DNA of 5,014 bases from Comamonadaceae bacterium CG_4_10_14_3_um_filter_60_75 (GTDB lineage Bacteria > Pseudomonadota > Gammaproteobacteria > Burkholderiales > Burkholderiaceae_C), in NCBI GenBank assembly GCA_002784245.1, contig PFKL01000140.1, positions 1-5,014 on the forward strand, given 5' to 3'. The position numbers and the translations under genes were made by a program. The notes beneath the pieces were generated by a model that did not search any database, was not told the DNA's origin, and saw only the letters and a list, made by a program, of their open reading frames with translations. Of the stretch, positions 1 through 5,014 are shown piece by piece; the stretch's first letter is position 1; every line of letters starts with the position of its first letter.

Positions 1-143
1 TCACTTTGAGCGCTTGCGGGCAGTCCGGGGCCTTGTATCTGCCCACCAGCCCAGCTGCCGCCAACCGGGCCACACTACCGCAATCGCTGCTGCCTGACGA
101 TACGCTGGCCCGCCCAGCGGCAAAAGCGTCTGCCCCGCGATAA
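1..143 (+). CDS. lptM: LptM (YifL-type) small outer-membrane lipoprotein, 3' end only
   Basis: The reading frame starts with the codon at position 3 and runs 46 codons to TAA at 141-143; the start codon and most of the signal peptide lie before the window. The first visible residues, TLSAC, form the end of a lipobox with the lipidated Cys at codon 15-17. The sequence CGQSGALYLP follows directly and matches the CGxKGPLYxP-like signature of LptM/YifL. The mature part is about 42 residues, rich in Pro and Ala and low in complexity, as usual for this family. From family knowledge, LptM binds the LptD/LptE translocon at the outer membrane and helps LptD form its native disulfides. In many proteobacteria the gene sits before lysA or dapF and opposite cyaY. 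Here the next gene is msrQ on the other strand, so neither follows. A shadow frame on the minus strand covers the same bases but resembles no family. Identification rests on the lipobox plus signature. Confidence 0.8.
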   Translation, partial: TLSACGQSGALYLPTSPAAANRATLPQSLLPDDTLARPAAKASAPR

Positions 144-224
144 AGGCTCGCAAAGCAATAACTTGTACCTTTGCCTGGCCATCTTTGAGCGCATTGCGTT
201 GTTGCAAATCGCTTGTACCGCTCC
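144..224. other. Convergent intergenic spacer between lptM and msrQ
   Basis: These 81 bases separate two converging genes. GCAAAG (150-155) can pair with CTTTGC (169-174) around a 13-base loop, but no T-tract follows on either strand, so it is at best a weak terminator. The 8-mer CTTGTACC occurs twice, at 162-169 and 212-219. No convincing gene or promoter is visible. Confidence 0.5.
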
Positions 225-869
225 TCACGCCCTTGTGCGCGCCCGCAGTGCCCGCACAGCACGCCAACCCAGCAGCACGGCAACGACGAGTGCATACACC
301 GCAACCTCATACAAATCATTTTTGGCCGCGCGCATCCAGAAAAAATGCAACAGCGCCAGCGCCGCCACCGCGTAGACGCTGCGATGCAGACGCCGCCAGT
401 TTTTGCCACCCAGCCATTTCACGGCCCGGTCAAACGACGTCAGCGCCAGCAAACTCAACGCCACCCAGGCGGTGAAACCCACCAGGATGAACGGACGCTT
501 GGGGATGTCCTTGACCACGTCCACCCACACAAAGCCCATGTCAAACCAGGCGTAGCTGAGCAGGTGCAAGACGGCGTAGAAGTACACGAACACACCCACC
601 ATGCGGCGCAGGCGGGCCAGTTGTGGCAGGTCAAATTGCAGGCGCAGCGGCGTCAGCGCCAGCACCAGGCAGAGCATGCGCAGCGTCCAGTCACCGGTGG
701 CGCGCACCAGCGCCTGCGCCGGGTTGGCACCCAACTGGTTGAATGCCACCGCATAAACCAGCCACGCGAGCGGCAACAGCAGCAGGACAAAGACCGCAGG
801 CTTGCCCAAGGCAACACCCCCTAGCCAGCGCCCGCTGTGCACGACACCCACGCCTGGCGCTACCGACAT
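225..869 (-). CDS. msrQ: MsrQ, heme-binding membrane subunit of the periplasmic methionine sulfoxide reductase
   Basis: This 214-residue inner-membrane protein belongs to the ferric-reductase-like transmembrane family. MsrQ (formerly YedZ) passes electrons from the quinone pool or a cytosolic flavin reductase to MsrP through b-type hemes. Six hydrophobic helices are visible near residues 24-43, 60-77, 92-111, 129-144, 161-179 and 186-204. Family motifs include LTPLR (72-76), RRMVG (88-92), KRPF (124-127), and WRRLHRSVY (158-166). Conserved histidines fall at H102, H162 and H175, with the same spacing as the heme-ligand histidines of E. coli MsrQ as I recall them (91, 151, 164). The ATG at 867-869 overlaps the msrP stop as TGATG, and only a weak GAAG lies upstream, so translation is probably coupled to msrP. 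The gene ends the operon, facing lptM. It is complete, with no missing key residue. Confidence 0.95.
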   Translation of the reverse strand: MSVAPGVGVVHSGRWLGGVALGKPAVFVLLLLPLAWLVYAVAFNQLGANPAQALVRATGDWTLRMLCLVLALTPLRLQFDLPQLARLRRMVGVFVYFYAVLHLLSYAWFDMGFVWVDVVKDIPKRPFILVGFTAWVALSLLALTSFDRAVKWLGGKNWRRLHRSVYAVAALALLHFFWMRAAKNDLYEVAVYALVVAVLLGWRAVRALRARTRA

Positions 870-1867
870 CAGAAATACGTCTTCAAATCCATGCCGGCAT
901 AGAGCTGCCCAACCTGCGCCTCGTAGCCATTGAACAGCAGCGTCTTGCGCTTCCTGGCAAACAGGCCGTCTTCACCGATGCGCCGCTCGCTGGCCTGACT
1001 CCACCGCGGGTGATCCACGCCCGGGTTGACATTCGAATAAAACCCATACTCGCGCGGCGCGGCCTTGTTCCAGGCGGTCAGTGGCTGTTTGTCGGTGAAG
1101 CGGATCTTGACGATGCTCTTGCCGCTTTTGAAGCCGTACTTCCACGGCACCACCAGCCGCAGTGGTGCGCCGCTCTGCTTGGGCAGCAACTCGCCGTACA
1201 TGCCAAAGCTGAGCAAGGTCAGCGGATGCATCGCCTCGTCCAGCCGCAGCCCTTCCACATAAGGCCAGTCGAGCACCCGGGACGTCACCCCCGGCATGGT
1301 TTTCGGGTCGGCCAGCGTGACAAATTCAACATATTTGGCCGCCCCCAGCGGTTCAACGCGCTTGATCAGCGCCGACAGTGAATAACCCAGCCAGGGGATC
1401 ACCATCGACCAGCCCTCGACGCAGCGCAGCCGGTAAATGCGTTCTTCCATGGCACTGAGCTTGAGCAAATCTTCCAGCGCGTAGCGCCCCGGCTTCTTCA
1501 CCAGGCCTTCAATCTCAACGGACCACGGGCTGGTTTTCAGCGTGCCGGCATTGCGCGCCGGGTCGGATTTATCGGTGCCAAACTCGTAAAAATTGTTGTA
1601 ACCGGTCGCGTCTTTGTAGTCGGTGAGTTTTTCCAGACTCATGGCGCCGGCCACCGGCGATTTGACGGCCGCCAGCGGCACGTTTTTCCCTGGCAACTTC
1701 ACACTCTGCGCGAACGCTTCGCGCGCGCCCCAGCTGGCCAGGGTCGCACCTGCGGCGCCGCTGGCCATCCAGCGCAGCAGGTCACGGCGCGCGTGATAGA
1801 CCTCCGTTGGCGTAATCTCGCTGGGCACACCGTGGTCATAGGCGGAAGAAGTCGTCTTGATCAACAT
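869..1867 (-). CDS. msrP: MsrP, periplasmic molybdopterin methionine sulfoxide reductase catalytic subunit
   Basis: MsrP (formerly YedY) reduces methionine sulfoxide in periplasmic proteins, accepting both R and S forms, using a mononuclear Mo-molybdopterin centre. The preferred start is the ATG at 1865-1867, giving 332 residues, close to the E. coli protein. AAGGA lies 7 bases before this ATG. A TTG eight codons upstream (1889-1891) would give 340 residues but has no ribosome-binding sequence. Counting from the ATG, a twin-arginine signal is seen as ARRDLL (R27-R28), followed by a hydrophobic stretch and a probable cleavage after AFA (about residue 53), so the folded cofactor-loaded protein is exported by Tat. 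The oxidoreductase molybdopterin domain follows; RLRCVEGW holds Cys149, at the place of the molybdenum-ligating Cys. KYGFKSGKSI, SNVNPGVDHPRWSQ and ER are family hallmarks near the C-terminus. It is co-transcribed with msrQ. A strong terminator upstream separates it from the c4 gene, so it should have its own promoter. Confidence 0.95.
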   Translation of the reverse strand: MLIKTTSSAYDHGVPSEITPTEVYHARRDLLRWMASGAAGATLASWGAREAFAQSVKLPGKNVPLAAVKSPVAGAMSLEKLTDYKDATGYNNFYEFGTDKSDPARNAGTLKTSPWSVEIEGLVKKPGRYALEDLLKLSAMEERIYRLRCVEGWSMVIPWLGYSLSALIKRVEPLGAAKYVEFVTLADPKTMPGVTSRVLDWPYVEGLRLDEAMHPLTLLSFGMYGELLPKQSGAPLRLVVPWKYGFKSGKSIVKIRFTDKQPLTAWNKAAPREYGFYSNVNPGVDHPRWSQASERRIGEDGLFARKRKTLLFNGYEAQVGQLYAGMDLKTYF

Positions 1868-1874
1868 GGGAACA

Positions 1875-1879
1875 TCCTT
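1875..1879 (-). promoter_or_regulatory. Ribosome binding site deciding the msrP start
   Basis: On the minus strand the sequence reads AAGGATGTTCCCATG. AAGGA is a good Shine-Dalgarno core placed 7 bases before the ATG at 1865-1867. The alternative TTG start at 1889-1891 has no such motif, so this site supports the shorter 332-residue MsrP. Confidence 0.75.
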
Positions 1880-1901
1880 GCAGTGGGACAAACAAGCGTT
1901 G

Positions 1902-1930
1902 GTCGCTCTAGGATAGACGGTCTTACACCC
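1902..1930 (-). promoter_or_regulatory. Possible msrP promoter (weak, ECF-sigma-like)
   Basis: The 105 bases between the c4 terminator and the msrP ATG must hold a promoter if the terminator works. On the minus strand, GGGTGTAAGACC (1919-1930) contains a GTAAGA-type -35 candidate (1921-1926), and CGAC (1902-1905) lies 15 bases further on, a layout reminiscent of extracytoplasmic sigma factor promoters. The core is about 35 bases from the start codon. A housekeeping alternative in the same stretch, TTGCGC - 17 bases - TCTATC, matches only three bases in each box. Neither is strong, and the call is tentative. Confidence 0.2.
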
Positions 1931-1972
1931 GAGTGCGCAACGCAGCCGGAAAACCCGTCATTTGCCACGGCC

Positions 1973-2006
1973 AAAAAAAAGACAGGTTGCACAACACAAC
2001 CTGTCT
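1973..2006 (-). terminator. Rho-independent terminator of the cytochrome c4 gene
   Basis: A perfect 10-bp inverted repeat is formed by AGACAGGTTG (1980-1989) and CAACCTGTCT (1997-2006) around a 7-base loop. On the minus strand it is followed at once by a T-tract from the A-run at 1973-1979. It begins 28 bases after the c4 stop codon, so it should end the c4 transcript before msrP. The A-run precedes the hairpin on the + strand, so the terminator works in one direction only. Confidence 0.9.
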
Positions 2007-2034
2007 CTGACCAGAAAAACGCGGCCTGGGCGGT

Positions 2035-2652
2035 TCAGTAGAGCCCGGCGATGTAATCGGCCACGGCGCGGATCTCGCGGTCATTGAGCTTGGCCGCCAC
2101 CTGCGTCATCTGCACGCTGTTTTGCCGCACCCCGTCGCGAAAAGCGGTCAACTGCGCCACCGCGTAGTCGGCGTGTTGTCCGCTGAGGCGCGGGTATTGC
2201 GCCGGAATGCCTGCACCGTTGGGGCTATGGCAGCCCGCGCAGGCGGGGATTTGCCGATCAGCAATGCCGCCACGGTAGATTTTTTCGCCCAGCAACACCA
2301 AATCTTTGTCTTTTGCCGCGCCCGGTGTGGCTTTTTTACTGGCCACCCAGTAAGCAATATTCACCATGTCTTCGTTGCTCAGCGGTGCGGCCATGCCGTT
2401 CATCACCGCGTTGACGCGCTTGCCGGCCTTGAACTCGGTCAACTGCTTGACGATGTACTGGGGATGCTGTTGCGCCAATTTGGGGTTGACCGGAATCAGC
2501 GAATTGCCATCAGTCCCGTGACACGCGGCACAGACACCGCCAAAACTGGCTTCTCCCTTGGCCAGATCGGGCTTGATCGCGTTTTGCGCCGCGCCAGGCA
2601 GCGCCGTCGCAGCCACCGCTGCAAAGATCATCAAAGAGGAAAGTAGCTTCAT
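2035..2652 (-). CDS. Diheme cytochrome c4, periplasmic electron carrier
   Basis: This 205-residue protein has two tandem class I cytochrome c domains and a Sec signal peptide (MKLLSSLMIF start, cleavage near residue 22). Heme 1 is bound at CAACH (41-45) and heme 2 at CAGCH (138-142). Probable axial methionines are M87 (or M84) in domain 1 and M182 in domain 2, each followed by the Ls-x-E-D-like and A-x-Y/W segment typical of the c4 fold. Cytochromes c4 carry electrons from the bc1 complex to terminal oxidases or other periplasmic acceptors; the actual partner cannot be seen here. The ATG at 2650-2652 is kept because it gives a proper signal peptide, although no clear Shine-Dalgarno sequence precedes it. 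The gene is monocistronic, bounded by a divergent promoter region and a strong terminator. In related genomes I recall ResB/CcsA cytochrome-maturation genes following it; none is present here. Confidence 0.93.
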   Translation of the reverse strand: MKLLSSLMIFAAVAATALPGAAQNAIKPDLAKGEASFGGVCAACHGTDGNSLIPVNPKLAQQHPQYIVKQLTEFKAGKRVNAVMNGMAAPLSNEDMVNIAYWVASKKATPGAAKDKDLVLLGEKIYRGGIADRQIPACAGCHSPNGAGIPAQYPRLSGQHADYAVAQLTAFRDGVRQNSVQMTQVAAKLNDREIRAVADYIAGLY

Positions 2653-2672
2653 ATCAATACGCTTTAAAACAG

Positions 2673-2701
2673 TTCATAAACGGTTGGGGCTGATTCGCAA
2701 A
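2673..2701 (-). promoter_or_regulatory. Candidate sigma-70 promoter for cytochrome c4
   Basis: On the minus strand TTTGCG (2696-2701) and TATGAA (2673-2678) are 17 bases apart, matching three and four of six consensus bases. Transcription would start roughly 10-15 bases before the c4 ATG, giving a very short leader, which fits the absence of a clear Shine-Dalgarno sequence. It shares its bases with the upstream half of the engB promoter region. Confidence 0.3.
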
Positions 2702-2719
2702 GCCGCCAGATTCTACAAT
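2690..2719 (+). promoter_or_regulatory. Candidate sigma-70 promoter for engB
   Basis: TACAAT (2714-2719) matches the -10 consensus in five of six positions. The -35 region is poor: CTGATT at 2690-2695 with an 18-base spacer is the best option. The predicted start is near 2726, about 20 bases before the engB ATG. The strong -10 is the main support. Confidence 0.45.
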
Positions 2720-2744
2720 GCCCCACTTATTAGACACTTGCTGA

Positions 2745-3437
2745 ATGACCCAACAACCCCACCCCAGCGCCCCCGAGAGCACCGCCTCGGTCACACCCTG
2801 TACAGCAGACATCACGCCAGCGCTGGCGTTGGGCTGGCTACACACCGCCAAATTTCTGACGACGGCGCCACAGTTGCAGTTTTTACCCGAGCTCGACGTG
2901 CCTGAAATCGCCTTTGTCGGCCGCTCCAACGCTGGCAAATCCACCTGCATCAACACACTGACTCAGCAAAAGCAGCTCGCTTTTGCCTCCAAGAAGCCAG
3001 GTCGCACCCAGCACATCAACCTGTTTTCCCTGGGCAAACAAGGCGTCACCGACGCGGTACTGGCCGACCTGCCCGGCTATGGCTACGCGGCCGTGCCGAT
3101 GCAGGACAAACTGCGCTGGCAGCAGGTGATGGCCAATTACCTGGTCACGCGCAAGAACCTGCAGGCCATCGTGCTGATGTGCGACCCGCGCCATGGCCTG
3201 ACCGAGCTCGACGAAATTTTGCTCGACGTGGTGCGTCCGCGCGTCGAGGCCGGACTGAAGTTTCTGGTCATCCTGACCAAGGCCGACAAACTGACCCGGG
3301 CCGAGCAAACCAAGGCGCTGGCGATCATGAAGCTCAACGCCGGGGGCGGCGAGGTACGCCTGTTTTCAGCCCCCAAGCGCCAGGGCATTGACGCCATCGC
3401 TACCCTGCTCTGGGACTGGGCACACCCCCAAAAATAA
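2745..3437 (+). CDS. engB: EngB/YihA/YsxC ribosome-biogenesis GTPase
   Basis: This 230-residue cytosolic GTPase of the TrmE-Era-EngA-EngB family is required for assembly of the 50S subunit, and in E. coli and B. subtilis it is essential. All nucleotide-binding motifs are present: G1 GRSNAGKST (59-67), the G2 threonine in GRTQHIN (T88), G3 DLPGYG (108-113), G4 TKAD (178-181) and G5-like FSA (207-209), followed by KRQGID, typical of EngB C-termini. The N-terminal 25 or so residues before the first conserved strand are Pro/Thr/Ser-rich and make the protein slightly longer than the usual 200-215. No other ATG lies near the domain start, so the ATG at 2745-2747 is kept although its Shine-Dalgarno sequence is weak. 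It is a single gene, divergent from c4 and convergent with the acyltransferase gene. TAA at 3435-3437 abuts a repeat-like spacer. Confidence 0.95.
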   Translation: MTQQPHPSAPESTASVTPCTADITPALALGWLHTAKFLTTAPQLQFLPELDVPEIAFVGRSNAGKSTCINTLTQQKQLAFASKKPGRTQHINLFSLGKQGVTDAVLADLPGYGYAAVPMQDKLRWQQVMANYLVTRKNLQAIVLMCDPRHGLTELDEILLDVVRPRVEAGLKFLVILTKADKLTRAEQTKALAIMKLNAGGGEVRLFSAPKRQGIDAIATLLWDWAHPQK

Positions 3438-3477
3438 GAGCTGCTTGCGCTTATACAGCAAGGGCTAGAGGCCAATT
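3438..3477. repeat. Short repeat-like convergent spacer, possible weak bidirectional terminator
   Basis: The 40 bases between the engB and acyltransferase stop codons begin with GAGCTGCTTGCGC and include GGGCTAGAGGCC. This resembles a short element I recall scattered between genes in Comamonadaceae genomes; that is memory, not a search. CTTGC (3444-3448) can pair with GCAAG (3458-3462) around a 9-base loop, and GCTG (3440-3443) with CAGC (3456-3459) as an alternative. On the minus strand the hairpin is followed by CTCTTATTTTT, so termination of the acyltransferase transcript is plausible. No other terminator is seen for either gene. Confidence 0.45.
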
Positions 3478-4347
3478 TCATTGATAAACATCGGCCTCGC
3501 CTGGCGGCCTGTCCTTGAACCGTTTGTGGACCCAGTAGTACTGCGCGGGCAGGGTGTCAATGTAGCTTTGCAGCTGCGCGTTCATGCGCGCGGTATCCGC
3601 GACCGCATCGTCGCTGGGAAAGTTATCCCAGGCCGGCATGACCTCGACGTCGTAGCCCGTGGCCGTCATGCGCGTCACCACCGGCACCACCTTGGCCCTC
3701 CCCAGGCGGGCAAAACGCGACAGGCTGGGCACAGTGGCGGCGCTGACGCCGTAAAACGGCACAAACACCGACTCGTGTGGCCCAAAGTTCATGTCAGGCA
3801 ACAGGTACAGCGGCGCGCCCGCGCGCAAGGCCGCCACAATCGGCTTGACGCCATCGACGCGGCCAAACAGTTGGCCCACGCCAAAGCGCTGGCGCCCGCG
3901 CAAGATCCAGGCGTCCATGACCGGGTTCGACTGGTCGGTGTAGATGGTGGTGAACTGGCGTGGCAGTTGCTGCGTCAGCGCCGTCCAACCGGCATCCAAC
4001 CCAACAAAATGCGGCGCAAAAATCACCACGGGGTCAACGCCTGCAAGTTGCTCTACCGCGCCACACAGTCGCAGCCGCGCCTGTACCTGCGTTGGCGCGC
4101 CATGCCATAACCAGGCGCGGTCCAGCCAAGCCTGGGCAAAATAAACAAACACCTGGCGCGCCAAGCGCGTGCGCACCGGCGGCGTCCAGCCGGGAAAACA
4201 CAAGCCCAAATTCACCACCACCACATGGCGGCGCGCAGGCACCACCCAGTACAACACCCAACCCAACAGCGCGCCCAGCGCACGCACCCAAGCCAGTGGC
4301 AGCACCGCCAAGCCGCGCATCAGCAACAAAACAAGACGACTGCCCAT
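3478..4347 (-). CDS. LpxL/HtrB-family lipid A acyltransferase, HX4D type
   Basis: This 289-residue protein belongs to the lysophospholipid/lipid A acyltransferase (LpxL/LpxM/HtrB) family, which transfers an acyl chain from acyl-ACP to a primary acyl chain of lipid A at the inner face of the cytoplasmic membrane. The chosen ATG (4345-4347) has GGAAGGTGG 7 bases upstream; a TTG six codons earlier has no such site. The N-terminal 35 residues form a hydrophobic membrane anchor. From this ATG, the catalytic HX4D motif is HFVGLD (H113-D118). RVDGVKPIVAAL, LLPDMNFGPHESVFVPFYG, and the C-terminal QYYWVHKRFKDRPPGE are family blocks for substrate binding and the conserved end. It lies 41 bases after a second gene of the same family, presumably in one operon. 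Which acyl position it fills (LpxL-like or LpxM-like) cannot be decided here. An ornithine-lipid or other lyso-lipid acyltransferase role is less likely. Confidence 0.88.
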   Translation of the reverse strand: MGSRLVLLLMRGLAVLPLAWVRALGALLGWVLYWVVPARRHVVVVNLGLCFPGWTPPVRTRLARQVFVYFAQAWLDRAWLWHGAPTQVQARLRLCGAVEQLAGVDPVVIFAPHFVGLDAGWTALTQQLPRQFTTIYTDQSNPVMDAWILRGRQRFGVGQLFGRVDGVKPIVAALRAGAPLYLLPDMNFGPHESVFVPFYGVSAATVPSLSRFARLGRAKVVPVVTRMTATGYDVEVMPAWDNFPSDDAVADTARMNAQLQSYIDTLPAQYYWVHKRFKDRPPGEADVYQ

Positions 4348-4354
4348 CAGCAGA

Positions 4355-4363
4355 CCACCTTCC
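4355..4363 (-). promoter_or_regulatory. Ribosome binding site deciding the HX4D acyltransferase start
   Basis: GGAAGGTGG on the minus strand ends 7 bases before the ATG at 4345-4347. It overlaps the alternative TTG (4363-4365), which itself lacks a Shine-Dalgarno sequence, so the ATG start is preferred. Confidence 0.65.
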
Positions 4364-4388
4364 AAAAAGCAGTATTCATAACGACATT

Positions 4389-5014
4389 TCAGTCAGCCTC
4401 GCGCGGCGTCTTGTAGCGCGCATAGCCCCACAAATACTGCCCCGGGCAACGCAAAATCAACGACTCCATTGCCCGGTTGGTAGCGACCACCGCCTGGCCC
4501 AGATCAGTCGGCAACGCAGCTTCCAGCGGCAGCACATGGACGACAAAACCGCGCCCCCAGGCCAGGCGCTCACCCCAGGCCAGCAACACGGTCGCACCGG
4601 TCTGCAGCGCCAGGCGCGCTGACAGCGTCATGGTGTAGGCATCACGACCAAAAAAAGGCGCCATCACGCCCATGCCTTGCGGCGGCACCTGGTCGGGCAA
4701 CAGGCCAACCGCTTCGCCATTTTTCAGGGCCTTGATCAACTGCTTGACGCCAGAAAGCGTCGTCGGCGCCGTCTGCAAGCCCGGGCGCTCGCGCGCCGCC
4801 TGCACCACCGCGCGCAACCAGCGCTGGCGTGGCGGGCGATACAGCACCGTGATCGGCTTGGCCTGACCAAAGCGCTGCGCATAAGCGCGCGCGGTGACCT
4901 CAAAACAACCCATGTGCGGCGTCAAGAACACCACCCCGCGCCCTGCCGCCAGCGCCGCCTGCACCTGCTCGGCGCCGTCCCATTGCAGCGGCACCGCACG
5001 CCCCAGCCACAAGC
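4389..5014 (-). CDS. LpxL/HtrB-family lipid A acyltransferase, HX4E type, 5' end outside window
   Basis: The frame is open from the right edge to TGA at 4389-4391, giving 208 complete codons at most. The start lies beyond the window, because the first in-frame start-like codon (TTG at 5010-5012) falls inside the conserved domain. About 80-90 N-terminal residues, including the membrane anchor, should be missing. Visible blocks, numbered from that TTG, are GRGVVFLTPHMGCFE with catalytic HX4E (H33-E38), YRPPRQRWL (59-66), GVKQLIKALKNGEAVGLLPDQVP (about 88-110), APFFGRDAYT (118-127), and the terminal QYLWGYARYKTPRE (192-205). These match LpxL/HtrB lipid A acyltransferases. LLPDQVP with the GMGVMAPFFG segment is closer to the classical family pattern than the LLPDMNFG of the next gene. 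The two genes are tandem paralogues 41 bases apart on the same strand, so co-transcription is likely. Exact acyl specificity is not readable. Confidence 0.9.
   Translation of the reverse strand, partial: LWLGRAVPLQWDGAEQVQAALAAGRGVVFLTPHMGCFEVTARAYAQRFGQAKPITVLYRPPRQRWLRAVVQAARERPGLQTAPTTLSGVKQLIKALKNGEAVGLLPDQVPPQGMGVMAPFFGRDAYTMTLSARLALQTGATVLLAWGERLAWGRGFVVHVLPLEAALPTDLGQAVVATNRAMESLILRCPGQYLWGYARYKTPREAD

Noticed and set aside
1..267. Minus-strand 88-codon frame ending at position 1
   Set aside because: It overlaps the well-supported lptM end and the msrQ tail, resembles no family, and has a composition expected of a shadow frame.
213..824. Plus-strand 203-codon frame opposite msrQ
   Set aside because: It is antisense to a clear msrQ; its Gln/His/Arg-rich composition is typical of the reverse of a GC-rich membrane protein gene.
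743..1381. Plus-strand 212-codon frame opposite msrQ and msrP
   Set aside because: It spans parts of two real genes on the other strand with no recognisable domain or ribosome-binding site.
1889..1891. TTG as the start of MsrP (340 residues)
   Set aside because: It has no Shine-Dalgarno sequence, while the ATG eight codons later has AAGGA at good spacing and gives the usual family length.
2122..2646. Plus-strand 174-codon frame opposite cytochrome c4
   Set aside because: It is entirely antisense to a gene with both heme motifs intact, and shows no family features.
2654..2956. Minus-strand 100-codon frame across the engB start
   Set aside because: It is a shadow of the engB N-terminus and promoter; its residues mirror the reverse of the G1 region.
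3481..4622. Long plus-strand frames (209 and 220 codons) opposite the acyltransferase genes
   Set aside because: They are composition-driven open frames on the non-coding strand, one of them running across the gap between two real genes.
5010..5012. TTG as the true start of the right-hand acyltransferase
   Set aside because: It falls inside the conserved domain, lacks the membrane anchor, and the frame stays open to the window edge, so the gene is cut by the window.

Overview
The window looks like a chromosomal housekeeping segment from a betaproteobacterium, most likely Burkholderiales and probably Comamonadaceae (Rhodoferax/Polaromonas-like). That placement is inferred from the high G+C content, the protein flavour of MsrPQ, cytochrome c4 and EngB, and a short intergenic element of a kind I associate with this family. 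Nothing indicates a phage, plasmid, transposon, CRISPR array, or RNA gene.

Layout, left to right. The 3' end of a small lipoprotein gene on the + strand (to 143) encodes a lipobox plus the CGQxGxLYLP signature of LptM/YifL. It converges on a minus-strand msrP-msrQ operon (225-1867), the periplasmic methionine sulfoxide reductase and its heme membrane partner, joined by a TGATG stop/start overlap. Upstream of msrP, a strong intrinsic terminator (1973-2006) ends a minus-strand diheme cytochrome c4 gene (2035-2652). A 92-bp divergent promoter region (2653-2744) separates c4 from the + strand GTPase gene engB/yihA (2745-3437). engB converges, across a 40-bp repeat-like spacer, on two tandem minus-strand LpxL/HtrB-family acyltransferase genes (3478-4347, and 4389 to beyond the window end).

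How the genes fit together: MsrPQ repairs oxidised methionines in periplasmic proteins with electrons from the membrane. Cytochrome c4 carries electrons in the periplasm. LptM assists maturation of the LPS transporter LptD. The two acyltransferases probably add secondary acyl chains to lipid A. EngB is a ribosome large-subunit assembly GTPase. The set has an envelope and redox flavour but is a conserved neighbourhood rather than one pathway.

I see no novel multi-gene system. The points most worth checking are: the repeat-like element at 3438-3477; the absence of resB/ccsA between c4 and msrP and of lysA after lptM, compared with the arrangement I recall from relatives; the HX4D/HX4E difference between the tandem acyltransferases; and a possible msrP promoter. 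No gene-free stretch exceeds 170 bases.
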